From: Oligoflexia bacterium
Lineage (GTDB): Bacteria > Bdellovibrionota_C > UBA2361 > JBGSMV01
Length of the DNA stretch: 64,000 nucleotides
NCBI GenBank assembly: GCA_019694515.1
Contig: JAIBBU010000006.1
Span: 1 to 64,000 of the forward strand
Direction of reading: 5' to 3'
This document shows, piece after piece, positions 1-9,604 of the stretch. The notes under the pieces were generated by a model. The model was not told the DNA's origin and did no database searches. It saw only the letters and a program-made list of their open reading frames with translations. Position 1 is the first letter of the stretch. Each line of letters begins with the position of its first letter. The translations under genes and the position numbers were made by a program.

Positions 1-1
1 C

Positions 2-76
2 GAGAAGCCAGAGGTACGGTTTCTTGAGAAGTGGAAAGATTATTTGAGATGGTTTATGAAAACTCATGGGGGCTGA
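2..76 (+). CDS. Possible C-terminal tail of an unknown protein (partial)
   Basis: An open frame enters from the left edge and stops with TGA at 74-76, giving 24 residues rich in Trp, Lys and Glu. It could be the end of a gene lying mostly outside the window. Nothing in this short tail identifies a family. It lies tail to tail with the ilvE remnant, so it may belong to whatever replaced the rest of ilvE. Bases 77-162 hold no feature I can support. Confidence 0.25.
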   Translation, partial: EKPEVRFLEKWKDYLRWFMKTHGG

Positions 77-162
77 CTTTTCTTGCGTGATTGTGCGTCT
101 CCACCGCTCACAAGAATGGACGAGCAACTGACTCTGATGGAAAAGCTTTTGCGCTGCTCTCC

Positions 163-612
163 TCAAGTGTCGGGTGAGGAAGACAATGCGAGATCAACTT
201 TGATACTTGTGTAAGTACCAGCCGTTGCCTTGTACATGTTGCAGCTCCAGCAAGCGATGATGGCCTCGGTTGGCGCGCCGGAGGGATTAAGTCCCATCTT
301 TCCGTAGCCAAAGAAAACTAGCGGCCTTAAATATCCCGCTGTCAGGCCGTTACGGCGCACCGTCTCGATGCATGCCTCGCACAGTTCTGCGGCGCTGAAA
401 GAAGGAGCTAGTTTAATGGCACGGCAGGAATAGAGCAGCCGATCGATGTGCTCGCGCAGCCGGAAGATAGCTGGGCCGCGGGAGGTTTCGTAAAACCTGA
501 TCCCTTCAAATGCTCCGCCTCCGTAGTGCAAACCATGCGTCAGGACGTGTACCCGTGCTTCATCCCATGCTACGAACTTTCCGTCCTGCCAAATGAATTT
601 GGTCTTGTCCAT
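163..612 (-). pseudogene. ilvE: Truncated branched-chain amino acid aminotransferase (ilvE remnant)
   Basis: The first ~135 residues read clearly as the N-terminal part of a class IV PLP aminotransferase of the IlvE type, including the GLHYGGGAFEGIRFYE stretch and YLRPLVFFGYGKMGLNP. A complete enzyme is about 300 residues and would convert Leu, Ile and Val to their 2-oxo acids. Here the frame loses similarity after the AIIACWS segment and stops at residue 149. The PLP-binding lysine (near residue 160 in the family) and the whole large domain are therefore missing. I read the downstream bases 1-162 in other frames and found no continuation, so this is truncation rather than a single frameshift. 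The start codon has an AAGGA ribosome site and lies 33 bp after the upstream small gene. It is very unlikely to be active. Confidence 0.8.
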
Positions 613-645
613 AAGCGTCCTTGTCCTAATCTATGGCATCGACCG

Positions 646-930
646 TCAGCGGTTAAAATAATCGCCGAGACTTTCAAGCGGAAAGCGATCCTCCTCTGAC
701 CGCTGCGGCCTCCGGGCGCTCTCAGGAGCTTTGGCCTCCGGGGGGTTAGCTGATGGAGCAATGCTTGGATTCTCTCCCAGTTGTGTTGGAGCCGCATTAT
801 CTCGCGGCGCTCCCGGACCGGTAATGCGCTCCAGTGTGATATCAGGCCGTGTCGGGTCACCATCGGCTTGCCCAGTTGGTTCAGGTTGTGGGCGCTGCAC
901 TGCCGTAGTCCCTGCACTTACATTTACCAT
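646..930 (-). CDS. Small proline-rich protein, unknown function
   Basis: Codes for 94 residues rich in Pro, Ala, Glu and Arg with no hydrophobic segment, so it is probably cytosolic and disordered. I recognise no family. The start is well supported: a GGAGAGG ribosome site lies 4 bases before the ATG at 928-930. It is followed on the same strand by the ilvE remnant, so the two may share a message. Its disordered N-terminus and strong ribosome site resemble those of the genes at 27006, 56667 and 63900, but I see no clear sequence homology between them. Confidence 0.5.
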   Translation of the reverse strand: MVNVSAGTTAVQRPQPEPTGQADGDPTRPDITLERITGPGAPRDNAAPTQLGENPSIAPSANPPEAKAPESARRPQRSEEDRFPLESLGDYFNR

Positions 931-945
931 TGTACCTCTCCAAAA

Positions 946-986
946 AAAAACCTCTTCATCCCGATTGAGGGGATGAAGAGGTTTTT
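946..986 (-). terminator. Strong intrinsic terminator hairpin
   Basis: A perfect 17-bp stem (arms 946-962 and 970-986, loop GATTGAG) is followed on the minus strand by nine consecutive T residues (plus-strand A run 942-950). On the plus strand it also ends in five T, so it may work both ways. It probably ends the transcript of the HDOD gene at 1183 and insulates the small gene that starts at 930. Confidence 0.75.
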
Positions 987-1182
987 CAAAACATGTCCGC
1001 TAACTCTAGCTAGACACCCTCTCCATCCCCGAGGGGAATGAGGCTGAGGATGCTAAGGCTAATGGAGCGGAGGTTCATCATTATTGTTTAATGATAACAG
1101 GAGCACGATCTCAGTCAAAGCCCAAATCTGGAAAGCTCGCGAAAATCTATGCTTCGGACCCTGGGTGTGTGCGGTTGCGTGC

Positions 1183-2703
1183 CTACAGTAGTCCCAGGCA
1201 ATCGTTTAAGGTGATCGAAATCGCTCTGAAATTAGCTAGATTGGCCTCGTCCGGCCGGTTTGAAATTGTATCCGGGACCTCCAGGTAAACCACACCGACC
1301 CGGTTGGAGCGGCCGAAATAGCCGGCGATCGCGGTCAGTGAAGAACCGTAACGCCCTTTTTGATAGGCCACTACCGGTTCATTGCTCTGATAAGCGACCG
1401 CGACGATGTCTGCATTGGAAAGTACCAAGGAGTAATCTACGGCTCTTGCTCGGCGCAGTTCTAACTCGCCGAATTCCGTTTGCGGCAGCAGCATCATCAT
1501 CCCCGGATCGATGGTATAAATGCATCCGCCGCTGAATCCCAGCCCCGGGATTGTTTCGCGCACGAAGTCTTTTAGGATCTTCTCTGATTTTTCGGCAGCG
1601 CTATCTAAACGCAGATATATATCGCGAATAGCTTGAACGGCGCGAGCACTGCAATGTGCCAGATAAGGATTGCGTTTGAGCAGCGGATCGGTTGCCTCTA
1701 CTGCGGCCGGAGCGGCAAGCTCACTGATCAACCCGGCATGGAATACATGCGGCACCAACGTGAAATAGCTTTCGCAGTTCTCATCAAATTTCTGTTTGAT
1801 TAACTGCATTCCGCCGGCGCCCAGTTTGTTTTCTATCTCGTGCTTGGCAAATTGCCAGTCTTCGGCAGCGCGCGGATAGTTTTGAGGGTCGGCGGAACGC
1901 GCTAGCGCCTCCGAAACTTTACAAATCTGTGCCAGAGTTTCTCCGATCGCCCCTAAGATCTGCCGCTCTTCATCTTCAGCGTCATCGCTGTGCAGACCCA
2001 TCGCAGCGCAGCTCTCGGCGCTCAGTCCCCAGCTGGTGAGCAGTTTGATCGCCAGCATCTGCGGCGAAAATCCAAGCAATCGTGCAAGAATCAGATCTAA
2101 TTCCTCTCCTTCTTTTTGCGACTTGATTGCATCCTCATACACGCCCGGGTAATTAAAGGCGATCAGGGTATGTCCTAGCTGTCTTAGCATTGCAGCAGAG
2201 AAAGCCGCATCTGGATCTGCGGCATAGCGGGGCGACAGAGTTTCTGCCGCCGAGGCACTCAGCATCACTTCGCGCAGCCGGGCTCCCTGCATATCAGTGG
2301 CAATCTCTAGGTCATGTCGTGAGATATCATGCTGATCGATCGCCAAGATACGCTTTAGCCTGTCGAGGCCGGCATCCTCCATCAGTAACATGGCGTTCGT
2401 ACCCTGCGGCACTTCGATGCCTTCGCTTTGCAGTTGCAGAATCAGATTTCGCAGGCAGAAGGTGAATAAGGAAAAATCTTTCTTAATATCAGAGAGCAGC
2501 AAGGCCGCATCTTCAACATAGGTCCCTTGATTCAGCCGGCCTTGAATTTTCTCAAGCAGGGCAGGGTTAATCGGGAACCAGTAGTCGGTAACGTACTCGG
2601 CTGCCCGGTCCAGCTGCCGAGCGCGAGCGCGTTCGTCGCGTATTTGGCGATTCTCGTTGTTCGTCATGGCGTGGAGCGGCTCTCCTATGCGGAAATACTC
2701 CAT
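1183..2703 (-). CDS. HDOD-domain signalling protein with a C-terminal GAF-like region
   Basis: Codes for 506 residues. The first ~300 match the HDOD pattern: a long helical domain with an LRQLGHTLIAFNYPGVYEDA stretch where HD hydrolases carry their metal site, then helices ending WGLSAES. HDOD proteins are HD relatives that lack the metal ligands and act in two-component, cyclic di-GMP or stress signalling, usually as protein-protein platforms. The last ~150 residues have alternating strands and helices compatible with a GAF-like sensor, which is inference from pattern only. No signal peptide or membrane segment is present. The ATG at 2703 is used; an internal ATG at 2667 is an alternative and neither has a strong ribosome site. 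It is transcribed alone. The exact pathway is not shown. Confidence 0.75.
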   Translation of the reverse strand: MEYFRIGEPLHAMTNNENRQIRDERARARQLDRAAEYVTDYWFPINPALLEKIQGRLNQGTYVEDAALLLSDIKKDFSLFTFCLRNLILQLQSEGIEVPQGTNAMLLMEDAGLDRLKRILAIDQHDISRHDLEIATDMQGARLREVMLSASAAETLSPRYAADPDAAFSAAMLRQLGHTLIAFNYPGVYEDAIKSQKEGEELDLILARLLGFSPQMLAIKLLTSWGLSAESCAAMGLHSDDAEDEERQILGAIGETLAQICKVSEALARSADPQNYPRAAEDWQFAKHEIENKLGAGGMQLIKQKFDENCESYFTLVPHVFHAGLISELAAPAAVEATDPLLKRNPYLAHCSARAVQAIRDIYLRLDSAAEKSEKILKDFVRETIPGLGFSGGCIYTIDPGMMMLLPQTEFGELELRRARAVDYSLVLSNADIVAVAYQSNEPVVAYQKGRYGSSLTAIAGYFGRSNRVGVVYLEVPDTISNRPDEANLANFRAISITLNDCLGLL

Positions 2704-2785
2704 CAGGTGAATCGGAGTGCCGCGATAAATGCTGAACTTTCTGTAGCTATTTTCTTTAGCTCATATCACCGCAAAATCAGTGACT

Positions 2786-2846
2786 TAGAGCCGTTCTCAA
2801 AATGAATCGCGATGAGACTTACTGAGAGCGTTAAAACCGCTCGGGC
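2786..2846 (+). repeat. 61-bp dispersed repeat, copy 1
   Basis: This 61-base segment matches the reverse strand of 9605-9665 over its whole length, with shared core GTTCTCAAAATGAA and shared end ACCGCTCGGGC and only a few scattered differences. The ends are inverted relative to each other (GCCGTTCT and AAAACCGC here, a perfect pair in copy 2), as in REP or short MITE-like elements. It starts 82 bases upstream of the HDOD gene. Confidence 0.7.
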
Positions 2847-2910
2847 AGAAAAAAGATAGAGCGCTCACTTATAGATGTAACCAACCCAAGGGCTTACCCT
2901 GACTTTCTTA

Positions 2911-2925
2911 TGAGAACCGCTCTAA
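2911..2925 (-). repeat. Partial inverted end of the 61-bp repeat
   Basis: TGAGAACCGCTCTAA is the reverse complement of the left end of copy 1 (2785-2799) with one mismatch. Together they bracket 141 bp (2785-2925) as terminal inverted repeats. Similarity does not extend further inward. Confidence 0.5.
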
Positions 2926-2945
2926 ATCTTTGTCCCTCCGGGGGG

Positions 2946-3125
2946 CCGCCTCGGGCGGACGAGCGCTCGAAAGCCCTTGCCACTCGCTCCGCTCGCGGCA
3001 ATGAATTTCGGGAAGCGCTCTAGCTGCGGGCAGGAATAGGGCCCGGGCAAAGTGCCCGGGCCGGTGAGGGAGGAGTTCAAAGGGCTCATTACGGGCCCTT
3101 TCTTGGTTATGGGGCCGAGCCCCAT
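2946..3125. other. Array of five hairpins downstream of the carboxylase operon
   Basis: The 460-bp stretch 2704-3163 has no convincing gene. It holds five successive stem-loops: CCGCC/GGCGG (2946-2958, loop 3), TTGCC/GGCAA (2977-3001), GGCCCGGGCA/TGCCCGGGCC (3040-3062, loop AAG), AAAGGGC/GCCCTTT (3079-3101) and ATGGGGC/GCCCCAT (3109-3125, loop CGA). It begins about 38 bases after the stop of the biotin-carboxylase gene on the minus strand, so it is probably transcribed as its 3' trailer. It could be a processing or termination region, a small RNA, or a nest of decayed palindromic repeats. I recognise no Rfam family. Confidence 0.6.
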
Positions 3126-3163
3126 ATCTGTAAGTCGTTTGGTTGATCGCCGCCGCGGCTCGC

Positions 3164-5125
3164 TCAAGAATACTGCAGCTCGGCCAGGACACGTCCGGCC
3201 TCAACTGTGTCGCCGGCCGCAACGTGAACCGTTTTGACCTCACCGTTCAGCGGGGCTTTAACCTGATGCTCCATCTTCATGGACTCGATTACCAAAAGAG
3301 TGCTGCCGGCTTCCACCACATCCCCCGGCTTGACCTTTACGGCCACGACCTTTCCGGGCAGCGTTGACTGAATCGATCCGGAGTGGCGATCGCGCTGATC
3401 CGCCCGCTGCTTCAGCCGCACTTCGAGGCTTTCCAGCTGAAAGCTGCCGAAGCTGGTGGCTAGCCAGCGTCTGCCGTATCGATCTGATAGCTGTTCCGCT
3501 CGGACCGGACTACCCGCTACTAGGAAGCTGCTGCTCTGCGCTGCATCTGTTTCGATCACGATGCCATCCTGGTCGAGTCGATAAATACCCGGCGCCTGCA
3601 GCTTGAGTTCAACCGAGATTTCAATCCCATTGACCCTAACCGAGTGGGCCAAACGGGGTTGTCCAAAAATCCGAAAATGCCTGGCGCCCGGATCTGCTGC
3701 CAGAACGTCGCTCAGTAGATCGAGCGCAGCTACGGTGCGCATTCGCCGCAAATGGTGTGGCTCTTCGCTCGCCAGGAGCTGCTCCGCGGTTTCGATACTA
3801 TGAGTGACCTGGTCAAAGGCCGTGGAGTTAATCAAAGAGCCGAGAAACCCGAGGTTGCTGCGTACTCCGATGACTTGGGAGTGAGCCAGCGCCCTCCGGG
3901 CGCGGGTCAGCACCTCCGCCCGCGTGGCCCCCGAAATAATCAGTTTGGCGAGGAGCGAATCGTAGAAATGGGTGACGCGATCTCCATTTTCAAAACCGGC
4001 GTCTAACCGCACACCCGGGGCAGACACGGGAAATTCGAAGCGGCTAAGCAGCCCGGTGGAAGAGCGGAAGTTTTCCTCCGGCGCCTCGGCGCAGATTCTG
4101 AACTCCAGAGCCGCCCCGCAAACCTGTACTGGGCGATTGGAGGTGAGCTCAGGCAGTCCTTCGCCCGAAGCTATTCTTAACTGCAGCTCAACCAGATCGA
4201 GCCCCGTGATTAGTTCCGTTACGGGATGCTCGACCTGTAAGCGGCTATTAACTTCGAGGAAATAAAAATGACCCTGCTGATCGACTAGAAACTCGACTGT
4301 GCCAGCGCTGAGATACTTTGAAGCTTGTCCCAGCCGGACCGCAGCTGCATGCAGGGCTGTGCGCGTCGATTCAGCGAGATTGGGAGCCGGCGCCTCTTCG
4401 ATCACCTTTTGGTGATTGCGCTGCAAGGTGCAGTCGCGATCAAAAAGATGAATCACATTGCCGTGCGAATCGCCGAATATCTGCACTTCTATGTGGCGCG
4501 CCCGCTCCACTAGTTTTTCGATGAAGACCCTGCCGTCATTGAAAAACGCTTGCGCTTCCCGGGACGCGCCCTCCAATTTGCTGGGCAGCTCCGATTCTGC
4601 AAAGACTTTGCGCATGCCGCGGCCGCCGCCGCCGGCAGCCGCTTTAATTAGAATAGGGTAGCCGACCTGCTTGCCAAATTTTGCCGCGCTCTCCATATCC
4701 TGCGCCGACGAGCCAGCCAGAGTAATTCCCGGCACCGTCGGAACCTGGGCTCTTTCAGCCAGCGCTTTAGCCTGCAGCTTGTCGCCCATCAAGCGAATGG
4801 TCTCGGCACGGGGGCCCACGAAGAGCACTCCGGCGGCGCTCAACCGCTCGGCAAAGGCGCTGTTTTCAGACAGAAAGCCATAACCGGGATGGACCGCTTC
4901 GGCCTTGGATTGTTGCGCCGCCGCAGTAATTTTCTCAAGGTCCAGATAGGAAGCCTTGCTTTCCGCGGGCCCGATCGCTACTGCTTCGTCGGCGCTGCGA
5001 ACATGTAAGGCGCTGCGATCGGCTTCGGAATAGACTGCGATACTGCGAATGCCGAGGCGCCGACAGGTGCGAATGACGCGGCAGGCTATTTCACCGCGAT
5101 TAGCAATTAATAGACTCTTGATCAT
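3164..5125 (-). CDS. mccA: Acyl-CoA carboxylase biotin-carboxylase/BCCP subunit (methylcrotonyl-CoA type)
   Basis: Codes for 653 residues. It begins with the biotin-carboxylase signature [20 protein letters not shown] and has the ATP-grasp glycine loop [11 protein letters not shown] and the [16 protein letters not shown] active-site stretch. The C-terminal ~70 residues form a biotinyl domain with ESMKMEH, the central Lys being the biotin site. This alpha-subunit layout is that of 3-methylcrotonyl-, propionyl- or geranyl-CoA carboxylase. The partner downstream-coupled gene points to methylcrotonyl-CoA, the leucine degradation step. The start overlaps the stop of the carboxyltransferase gene by four bases (ATGA), indicating translational coupling. 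The substrate is inferred from the neighbour, not from this subunit alone. Confidence 0.88.
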   Translation of the reverse strand: MIKSLLIANRGEIACRVIRTCRRLGIRSIAVYSEADRSALHVRSADEAVAIGPAESKASYLDLEKITAAAQQSKAEAVHPGYGFLSENSAFAERLSAAGVLFVGPRAETIRLMGDKLQAKALAERAQVPTVPGITLAGSSAQDMESAAKFGKQVGYPILIKAAAGGGGRGMRKVFAESELPSKLEGASREAQAFFNDGRVFIEKLVERARHIEVQIFGDSHGNVIHLFDRDCTLQRNHQKVIEEAPAPNLAESTRTALHAAAVRLGQASKYLSAGTVEFLVDQQGHFYFLEVNSRLQVEHPVTELITGLDLVELQLRIASGEGLPELTSNRPVQVCGAALEFRICAEAPEENFRSSTGLLSRFEFPVSAPGVRLDAGFENGDRVTHFYDSLLAKLIISGATRAEVLTRARRALAHSQVIGVRSNLGFLGSLINSTAFDQVTHSIETAEQLLASEEPHHLRRMRTVAALDLLSDVLAADPGARHFRIFGQPRLAHSVRVNGIEISVELKLQAPGIYRLDQDGIVIETDAAQSSSFLVAGSPVRAEQLSDRYGRRWLATSFGSFQLESLEVRLKQRADQRDRHSGSIQSTLPGKVVAVKVKPGDVVEAGSTLLVIESMKMEHQVKAPLNGEVKTVHVAAGDTVEAGRVLAELQYS

Positions 5126-6729
5126 GTGCGGAAAATGCCGAAATCGGGTCGTGTCCAGCTACTGCTCAAGCTTGCCGACATCGAGAGCGCCAACACCTCG
5201 CGGGTCTTAGCGGGATCGATGATGCCGTCATCCCAAAGGCGGGCCGTCGCATAGAAGGCCGCTGCCTGGGAGTTGTAACTGTCTTCGATCTCCTTCTTAT
5301 ATGCCGCTATTTCCGGCTCCGGAGCTGATTTTCCGCGTGCCTTCAGTGCATCGATCTTTACCTGCGCCAACACTCCGGCGGCCTGTTCCGGTCCCATTAC
5401 TGAGATCCGGGCGTTAGGCCACATATAGAGCATGCGCGGCTGATACGCCCGGCCGCACATGCCGTAATTTCCGGCTCCAAATGAGCCGCCCATAATCAAT
5501 GTGAACTTGGGCACACTCGAACAGGAGACCGCCGTCACCATCTTGGCTCCGTCCTTAGCGATGCCCTGGTGCTCGTATTGCTTGCCCACCATGAAGCCCA
5601 CGATGTTCTGGAGAAACAGCAGGGGGATGGCGCGCTGGTTACAAAGCTGAATGAAATGCGTGGCCTTTAAGGCGCTTTCAGAAAAAAGGATCCCATCATT
5701 CGCGAGCAGTCCCACGAGAATGCCCTTAATGCGGGCGAAACCGCAGATCAATGAACTGCCGTAATTCTTTTTGAATTCGTCTAATTCGCTGCGGTCGAGA
5801 ATGCGGGCCAGGATCTCCCGGATCGGAAAATATTTCTTGTGATCGGCAGGAATCAGGCCGTAGATCTCGGATGGATCGTAGAGCGGCTCAAAGGCAGTTG
5901 TGACATCGTGTGAGGTGCGCTGGTGCCGGCCCAGATTGGCAACGATCCGGCGCGTAATAGTCAGGGCATCGAGATCGTCCTCCGCAAAATGATCTGCAAC
6001 ACCGCTGATACGGGTATGTACATCGGCACCCCCCAAATCTTCAGCCGAAATATCTTCGCCGGTCGCAGCCTTTACTAAAGGCGGTCCGCCCAAAAAAATG
6101 GTGCCCTGTTCACGCACTATCACCGCCTCATCGCTCATTGCGGGAACGTAGGCGCCTCCCGCAGTGCAAGAGCCCATTACTACCGCAATCTGAGGAATAT
6201 CCGCAGCACTCATGCGGGCCTCGTTATAGAAGATGCGGCCAAAGTGGTCACGGTCGGGGAACACCTGATCCTGAAGCGGCAGAAAGGCACCCCCTGAATC
6301 TACAAGATAAATGCAGGGCAATCGGTTCTCGAGGGCGATCTCCTGTGCACGCAGATGTTTTTTCACCGTCATCGGGAAATAGGTGCCGCCCTTCACGGTC
6401 GCGTCGTTCGCTACCAGCATGCACTCACGACCCTGAATCGTACCGATGCCGGTAATCATGCCGCTCCCGGGTCTAACCCCTTCGTACAGGCCAAGACCCG
6501 CCAGCGGAGCTAACTCAAGAAACGCAGAGCCCGGATCCAAGAGCCGTTCAACCCGCTCGCGGGCAAGAAGTTTTCCCCGTTCCTTGTGGCGCTTGATCTG
6601 GTCATCTTCTGGCGGCGCAATCGTGGACGCCAAGTGCTTCTCCAGCAACGAGCGCTGCAGGTTGAAGGCCCGAAGATTAGTCTGATACTCCTCTGAGGTT
6701 GTACTAAGGCTGCTTCCAATCGCTGACAT
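5122..6729 (-). CDS. mccB: Methylcrotonyl-CoA carboxylase carboxyltransferase (beta) subunit
   Basis: Codes for 535 residues, the normal length for the family. It has both crotonase-like carboxyltransferase halves, with [19 protein letters not shown] in the first and [19 protein letters not shown] in the second. The [10 protein letters not shown] segment is characteristic of MccB rather than PccB. With the biotinylated subunit it would carboxylate 3-methylcrotonyl-CoA to 3-methylglutaconyl-CoA in leucine catabolism. It is the first gene of the two-gene operon. Isovaleryl-CoA dehydrogenase, methylglutaconyl-CoA hydratase and HMG-CoA lyase, which often accompany it, are not in the window. The 206 bp upstream (6730-6935) separate it from a divergent gene and presumably hold both promoters, though I could not fix one. 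Confidence 0.9.
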   Translation of the reverse strand: MSAIGSSLSTTSEEYQTNLRAFNLQRSLLEKHLASTIAPPEDDQIKRHKERGKLLARERVERLLDPGSAFLELAPLAGLGLYEGVRPGSGMITGIGTIQGRECMLVANDATVKGGTYFPMTVKKHLRAQEIALENRLPCIYLVDSGGAFLPLQDQVFPDRDHFGRIFYNEARMSAADIPQIAVVMGSCTAGGAYVPAMSDEAVIVREQGTIFLGGPPLVKAATGEDISAEDLGGADVHTRISGVADHFAEDDLDALTITRRIVANLGRHQRTSHDVTTAFEPLYDPSEIYGLIPADHKKYFPIREILARILDRSELDEFKKNYGSSLICGFARIKGILVGLLANDGILFSESALKATHFIQLCNQRAIPLLFLQNIVGFMVGKQYEHQGIAKDGAKMVTAVSCSSVPKFTLIMGGSFGAGNYGMCGRAYQPRMLYMWPNARISVMGPEQAAGVLAQVKIDALKARGKSAPEPEIAAYKKEIEDSYNSQAAAFYATARLWDDGIIDPAKTREVLALSMSASLSSSWTRPDFGIFRT

Positions 6730-6935
6730 ATGGTCTTCAAAGTGTCACTGCAAGCCGCGTGAAGCAATCCGTCTCACTAACTATGTGTAGTTTTTAGCTT
6801 TTTCTATTATTTCAGAGGCGCGAATCGCTGCCCCTGCAGGTACATCGTAACTGGGCGCGTTAGCATTCTATGCGCCTCCCTCGTCACCCTGCCTCTTTCC
6901 TAGGTTCTGTAGACAGAATTTTTGAAGGTTAAAAT

Positions 6936-7547
6936 ATGCAAAGGCAGGAGCCACGTTCTCGTCATTCCGTCGACACCCTCTCGATGCCCCAGGTTGTCGT
7001 CATCCCGCGCGATCCGCTGGTGACCCGGGCGCAGCTGCTTTACACCGAGCTTGAGCAATGGATCGAGACTGGACGGCATGAAATGGGGGAGAGCGGATTT
7101 CTCGGTGCTCCTCAATCTACGCTGGCATGCGGTGCTGTGTGGAGCGGTTTGAAACGATTCAGTCAGGAGCTCGCCAAAGCCTTTGTGGCATCATTCGATG
7201 GTTCCCGCGATTCGGTACTGCGGGGCGCTCAGATTGAGAATTTGAAACTTTCGGTGCAGGGGCTGCTCGGCGTCATGGTAACCGCCGCGATCGGAGAGCG
7301 GATTCGCAATTCCGATTTGCCTACCGTAATGGACGCCGCGATCAACACTCAGGCGCAGCTGGCGCAGTTTATTATTAACGGCAATATGGCGACCGCGGAA
7401 TATTTGGTGCAGCTGGCGTCCGAGCATGAGGATCCCGATGACGATCCCGACCCAGCAGTGCAGGGCCTGGAAGCCGGCCTGCGGCTAGTGACAGCGGATC
7501 CCGCGATCCTGAACCAAGCGCTGAAGCCAGAGGAAGAGGCCGCCTAG
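6936..7547 (+). CDS. Helical protein of unknown function
   Basis: Codes for 203 residues. The first ~25 are polar and probably disordered, the middle ~130 are helix-forming and the tail is acidic (EDPDDDPDP). There is no signal peptide or membrane helix. I recognise no family. A GAAGG ribosome site lies 7 bases before the ATG. It is divergent from mccB and convergent with the PPTase gene 13 bp away. Codon use looks like that of its neighbours, and the uninterrupted frame supports a real gene. Confidence 0.6.
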   Translation: MQRQEPRSRHSVDTLSMPQVVVIPRDPLVTRAQLLYTELEQWIETGRHEMGESGFLGAPQSTLACGAVWSGLKRFSQELAKAFVASFDGSRDSVLRGAQIENLKLSVQGLLGVMVTAAIGERIRNSDLPTVMDAAINTQAQLAQFIINGNMATAEYLVQLASEHEDPDDDPDPAVQGLEAGLRLVTADPAILNQALKPEEEAA

Positions 7548-7560
7548 AGCAAACCTCCGA

Positions 7561-8244
7561 TCATTGAGAGTGGGGAACCTTCTGTCGTCTGGGAAGAGCC
7601 AGGAGGGTTATTAGCGCATCCCCGGTGGTGTCCACCGTGATCGTTAAATCTTGTAGACCCCATTTGGATACGGAGGCAAGGAACCGCTGCTGCTCCGGAA
7701 GCCAGGTTAGTTCGGCCTCCTTAAATCCCAGGAACTGTTGGTAGAGCGGATGCAGCGCTTTGAAAACGGTTTCTTTCGCTGAAAAAATGGCCTGGGCTAG
7801 CCATGCAGGATTAGCAGCGCTTTGCAGCTCGCGCTGCTCGGTGTGCGTGCAGATTCTTGCAGCTACGGTCGATGTGATCGGGCGGTTAAGCGGATGCAGG
7901 TCCAGCCCTAAGGCGATAAAATCTGTCGCCCATCCGACCACGCATACGCCCAGTGCGGCAGTATGCGAAATAGCGCCGCAGATATTGTTTGGCCACTGCG
8001 GCGCGCCGCTTTCTAGCATTCCGACTGGTGCGGCTGGCGCCCCAAGCTTGGCCAGCGCGGCTGCGGCCGCGGCGCGGCCCAACCTGAACTGTTCCGTACG
8101 TTTTGCACCGGCGTTGCCGAGCGCCCGCTGTTCAAGCGGATCGAGGCAATAGTGGGGCTGCTCGGTGCTGAATGCCAAACAGGCACCTAGCGGTAAGCGC
8201 AGCGGCTGTGATGCGGCACTGCTATCTGCGTCTCGGTTTGACAT
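7561..8244 (-). CDS. 4'-phosphopantetheinyl transferase (EntD/Sfp-like)
   Basis: Codes for 227 residues with the three expected motifs in order: AISHTAALGVCVVG, then GLDLHPLNRP with the magnesium-binding acidic residue, then FSAKETVFKALHP containing the KExxFK core. These enzymes move phosphopantetheine from CoA to a serine of carrier proteins. The length and the split between the first and second motifs fit the EntD-type subfamily. No polyketide or non-ribosomal peptide genes are present, so its carrier protein is elsewhere. It stands alone on its strand between two plus-strand genes. Confidence 0.82.
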   Translation of the reverse strand: MSNRDADSSAASQPLRLPLGACLAFSTEQPHYCLDPLEQRALGNAGAKRTEQFRLGRAAAAAALAKLGAPAAPVGMLESGAPQWPNNICGAISHTAALGVCVVGWATDFIALGLDLHPLNRPITSTVAARICTHTEQRELQSAANPAWLAQAIFSAKETVFKALHPLYQQFLGFKEAELTWLPEQQRFLASVSKWGLQDLTITVDTTGDALITLLALPRRQKVPHSQ

Positions 8245-8292
8245 CCCGGCGGCCTTACAAGTAATTTCCTATTGTACAGCAGGTAAGAACAA

Positions 8293-8748
8293 ATGGCCAA
8301 ATGGCTGGTAAAGACAGAGCCTGAAGTTTTTTCGATCGCCGATCTGAAGCGTGAACGTGCAACTTCCTGGGGTGGCGTGCGGAACTATCAGGCGCGTAAT
8401 TTTCTGCGCGCCATGAAAGTAGGAGAGGAGGTGCTAATTTATCACTCCAACACCGAACCACCGGCGGTTGTCGGCGTAGCCGCGGTGAAGCGCGCTGCTT
8501 ATCCCGATCCTGAGCAATTCGATCGCCATAGCGAGTATTTCGATGGCAAATCAACCCAAGAAAACCCGCGCTGGTTCTCGCCTGATCTGATGTTTGTTAA
8601 GGAGTTTCCTACCCCGGTGGAACTGGCTAGGCTAAAGGCGGAGCGCAAACTCAAAGCCATGCCGTTGTTGCAGCGCGGCTCGCGTTTGAGTGTCATGCCG
8701 GTAACGGCCGATGAGTTCAAATATATTCTGAGATTGGCAGGGGCATGA
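8293..8748 (+). CDS. EVE domain protein (thymocyte nuclear protein 1-like)
   Basis: Codes for 151 residues, one complete EVE (PUA-like) domain. It starts with AKWLVKTEPEVFSIADL and continues WGGVRNYQARNFL and VLIYHSNTEPPAVVG, all typical of the bacterial form. EVE domains bind modified bases, such as 5-methylcytosine derivatives in DNA or modified RNA. The stop overlaps the start of the methionine aminopeptidase gene by four bases (ATGA), so the two are co-translated. An AGGT-type ribosome site precedes the ATG. The ligand is not inferable from the sequence. Confidence 0.88.
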   Translation: MAKWLVKTEPEVFSIADLKRERATSWGGVRNYQARNFLRAMKVGEEVLIYHSNTEPPAVVGVAAVKRAAYPDPEQFDRHSEYFDGKSTQENPRWFSPDLMFVKEFPTPVELARLKAERKLKAMPLLQRGSRLSVMPVTADEFKYILRLAGA

Positions 8749-9536
8749 CCAAGATCCCGATCAAAAATGCGGCGGAGATAGAGCTGATGCGGGGCGCCTG
8801 CCGCGTTACTTCCCAGATCCTTGATGAACTAAATGGCTTCGTGCGCGCGGGACTGAGCACCGAAGAGATCAATACCTTTGTGCATAAGCGCACCCTGGAA
8901 TTGGGGGCCAAACCTGCGACATTGAACTACCGCGGCTATACCAAATCGGTTTGCACCTCGATCAATGACGTGGTGTGCCACGGTGTGCCCAGCCCCTATG
9001 TTATTCTAAAGAACGGCGACATCATCAACATCGATGTAACTTCAATCAAAGATGGGTTCCACGGTGATTCCAGTCGCATGTACTTCGTCGGTGGCCGTGA
9101 GGCCTGCTCCAAAGCTGCTGTGGAATTGGTCGATGTCACCCATGAGGCCATGCATGTTGGAATTCGAGAAGTCGCTCCAGGCAAGCGCATCGGCGATATC
9201 GGCGCAGCGATCCAGGATTTCATCGCGAGCACTGGAAAGAATTATGGAATCGTGCGCGAATACACCGGACACGGCCTGGGCCGAGAGTTCCACGAGCCTC
9301 CCCAGGTGATCCATGTTGGCCGGCGCGGTACTGCAGAGGTGATGAAAGCCGGCATGACTTTTACGATTGAGCCCATGATCAATGCGGGTACCTACAAGAC
9401 CGAGCTTTCGAAAGTCGATGGCTGGACAGTGCGCACGGCTGACGGCGCGCTCTCAGCGCAGTGGGAACATACGGTGCTGGTGACTGACAATGGCTATGAG
9501 ATTTTAACTCAATCACTTATCCAGCACACGGCTTGA
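8745..9536 (+). CDS. map: Methionine aminopeptidase, type I
   Basis: Codes for 263 residues, standard for type I enzymes. The five dinuclear metal ligands can be placed: Asp in NIDVTSIKDGFHGDSSRMY (two), His in YTGHGLGREFHEPP, Glu in FTIEPM and Glu in WEHTVLVT. It removes the initiator methionine from new proteins in the cytosol. It is coupled to the EVE gene by a four-base overlap. This is an unusual location, since map more often sits with ribosomal protein or secY genes, so a second copy elsewhere is possible. Confidence 0.93.
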   Translation: MTKIPIKNAAEIELMRGACRVTSQILDELNGFVRAGLSTEEINTFVHKRTLELGAKPATLNYRGYTKSVCTSINDVVCHGVPSPYVILKNGDIINIDVTSIKDGFHGDSSRMYFVGGREACSKAAVELVDVTHEAMHVGIREVAPGKRIGDIGAAIQDFIASTGKNYGIVREYTGHGLGREFHEPPQVIHVGRRGTAEVMKAGMTFTIEPMINAGTYKTELSKVDGWTVRTADGALSAQWEHTVLVTDNGYEILTQSLIQHTA

Positions 9537-9604
9537 GGCCTTGCGTTCCGAATCCTGATCTAAGCCGCGCACTAAAGGTCAATTAATCAACTGTTTGAAG
9601 GGGC

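Noticed and set aside
2922..3167. 81-residue frame on the minus strand in the gap before the HDOD gene
   Set aside because: It runs straight through the hairpin array, has palindromic base content, no ribosome site and no recognisable protein pattern.
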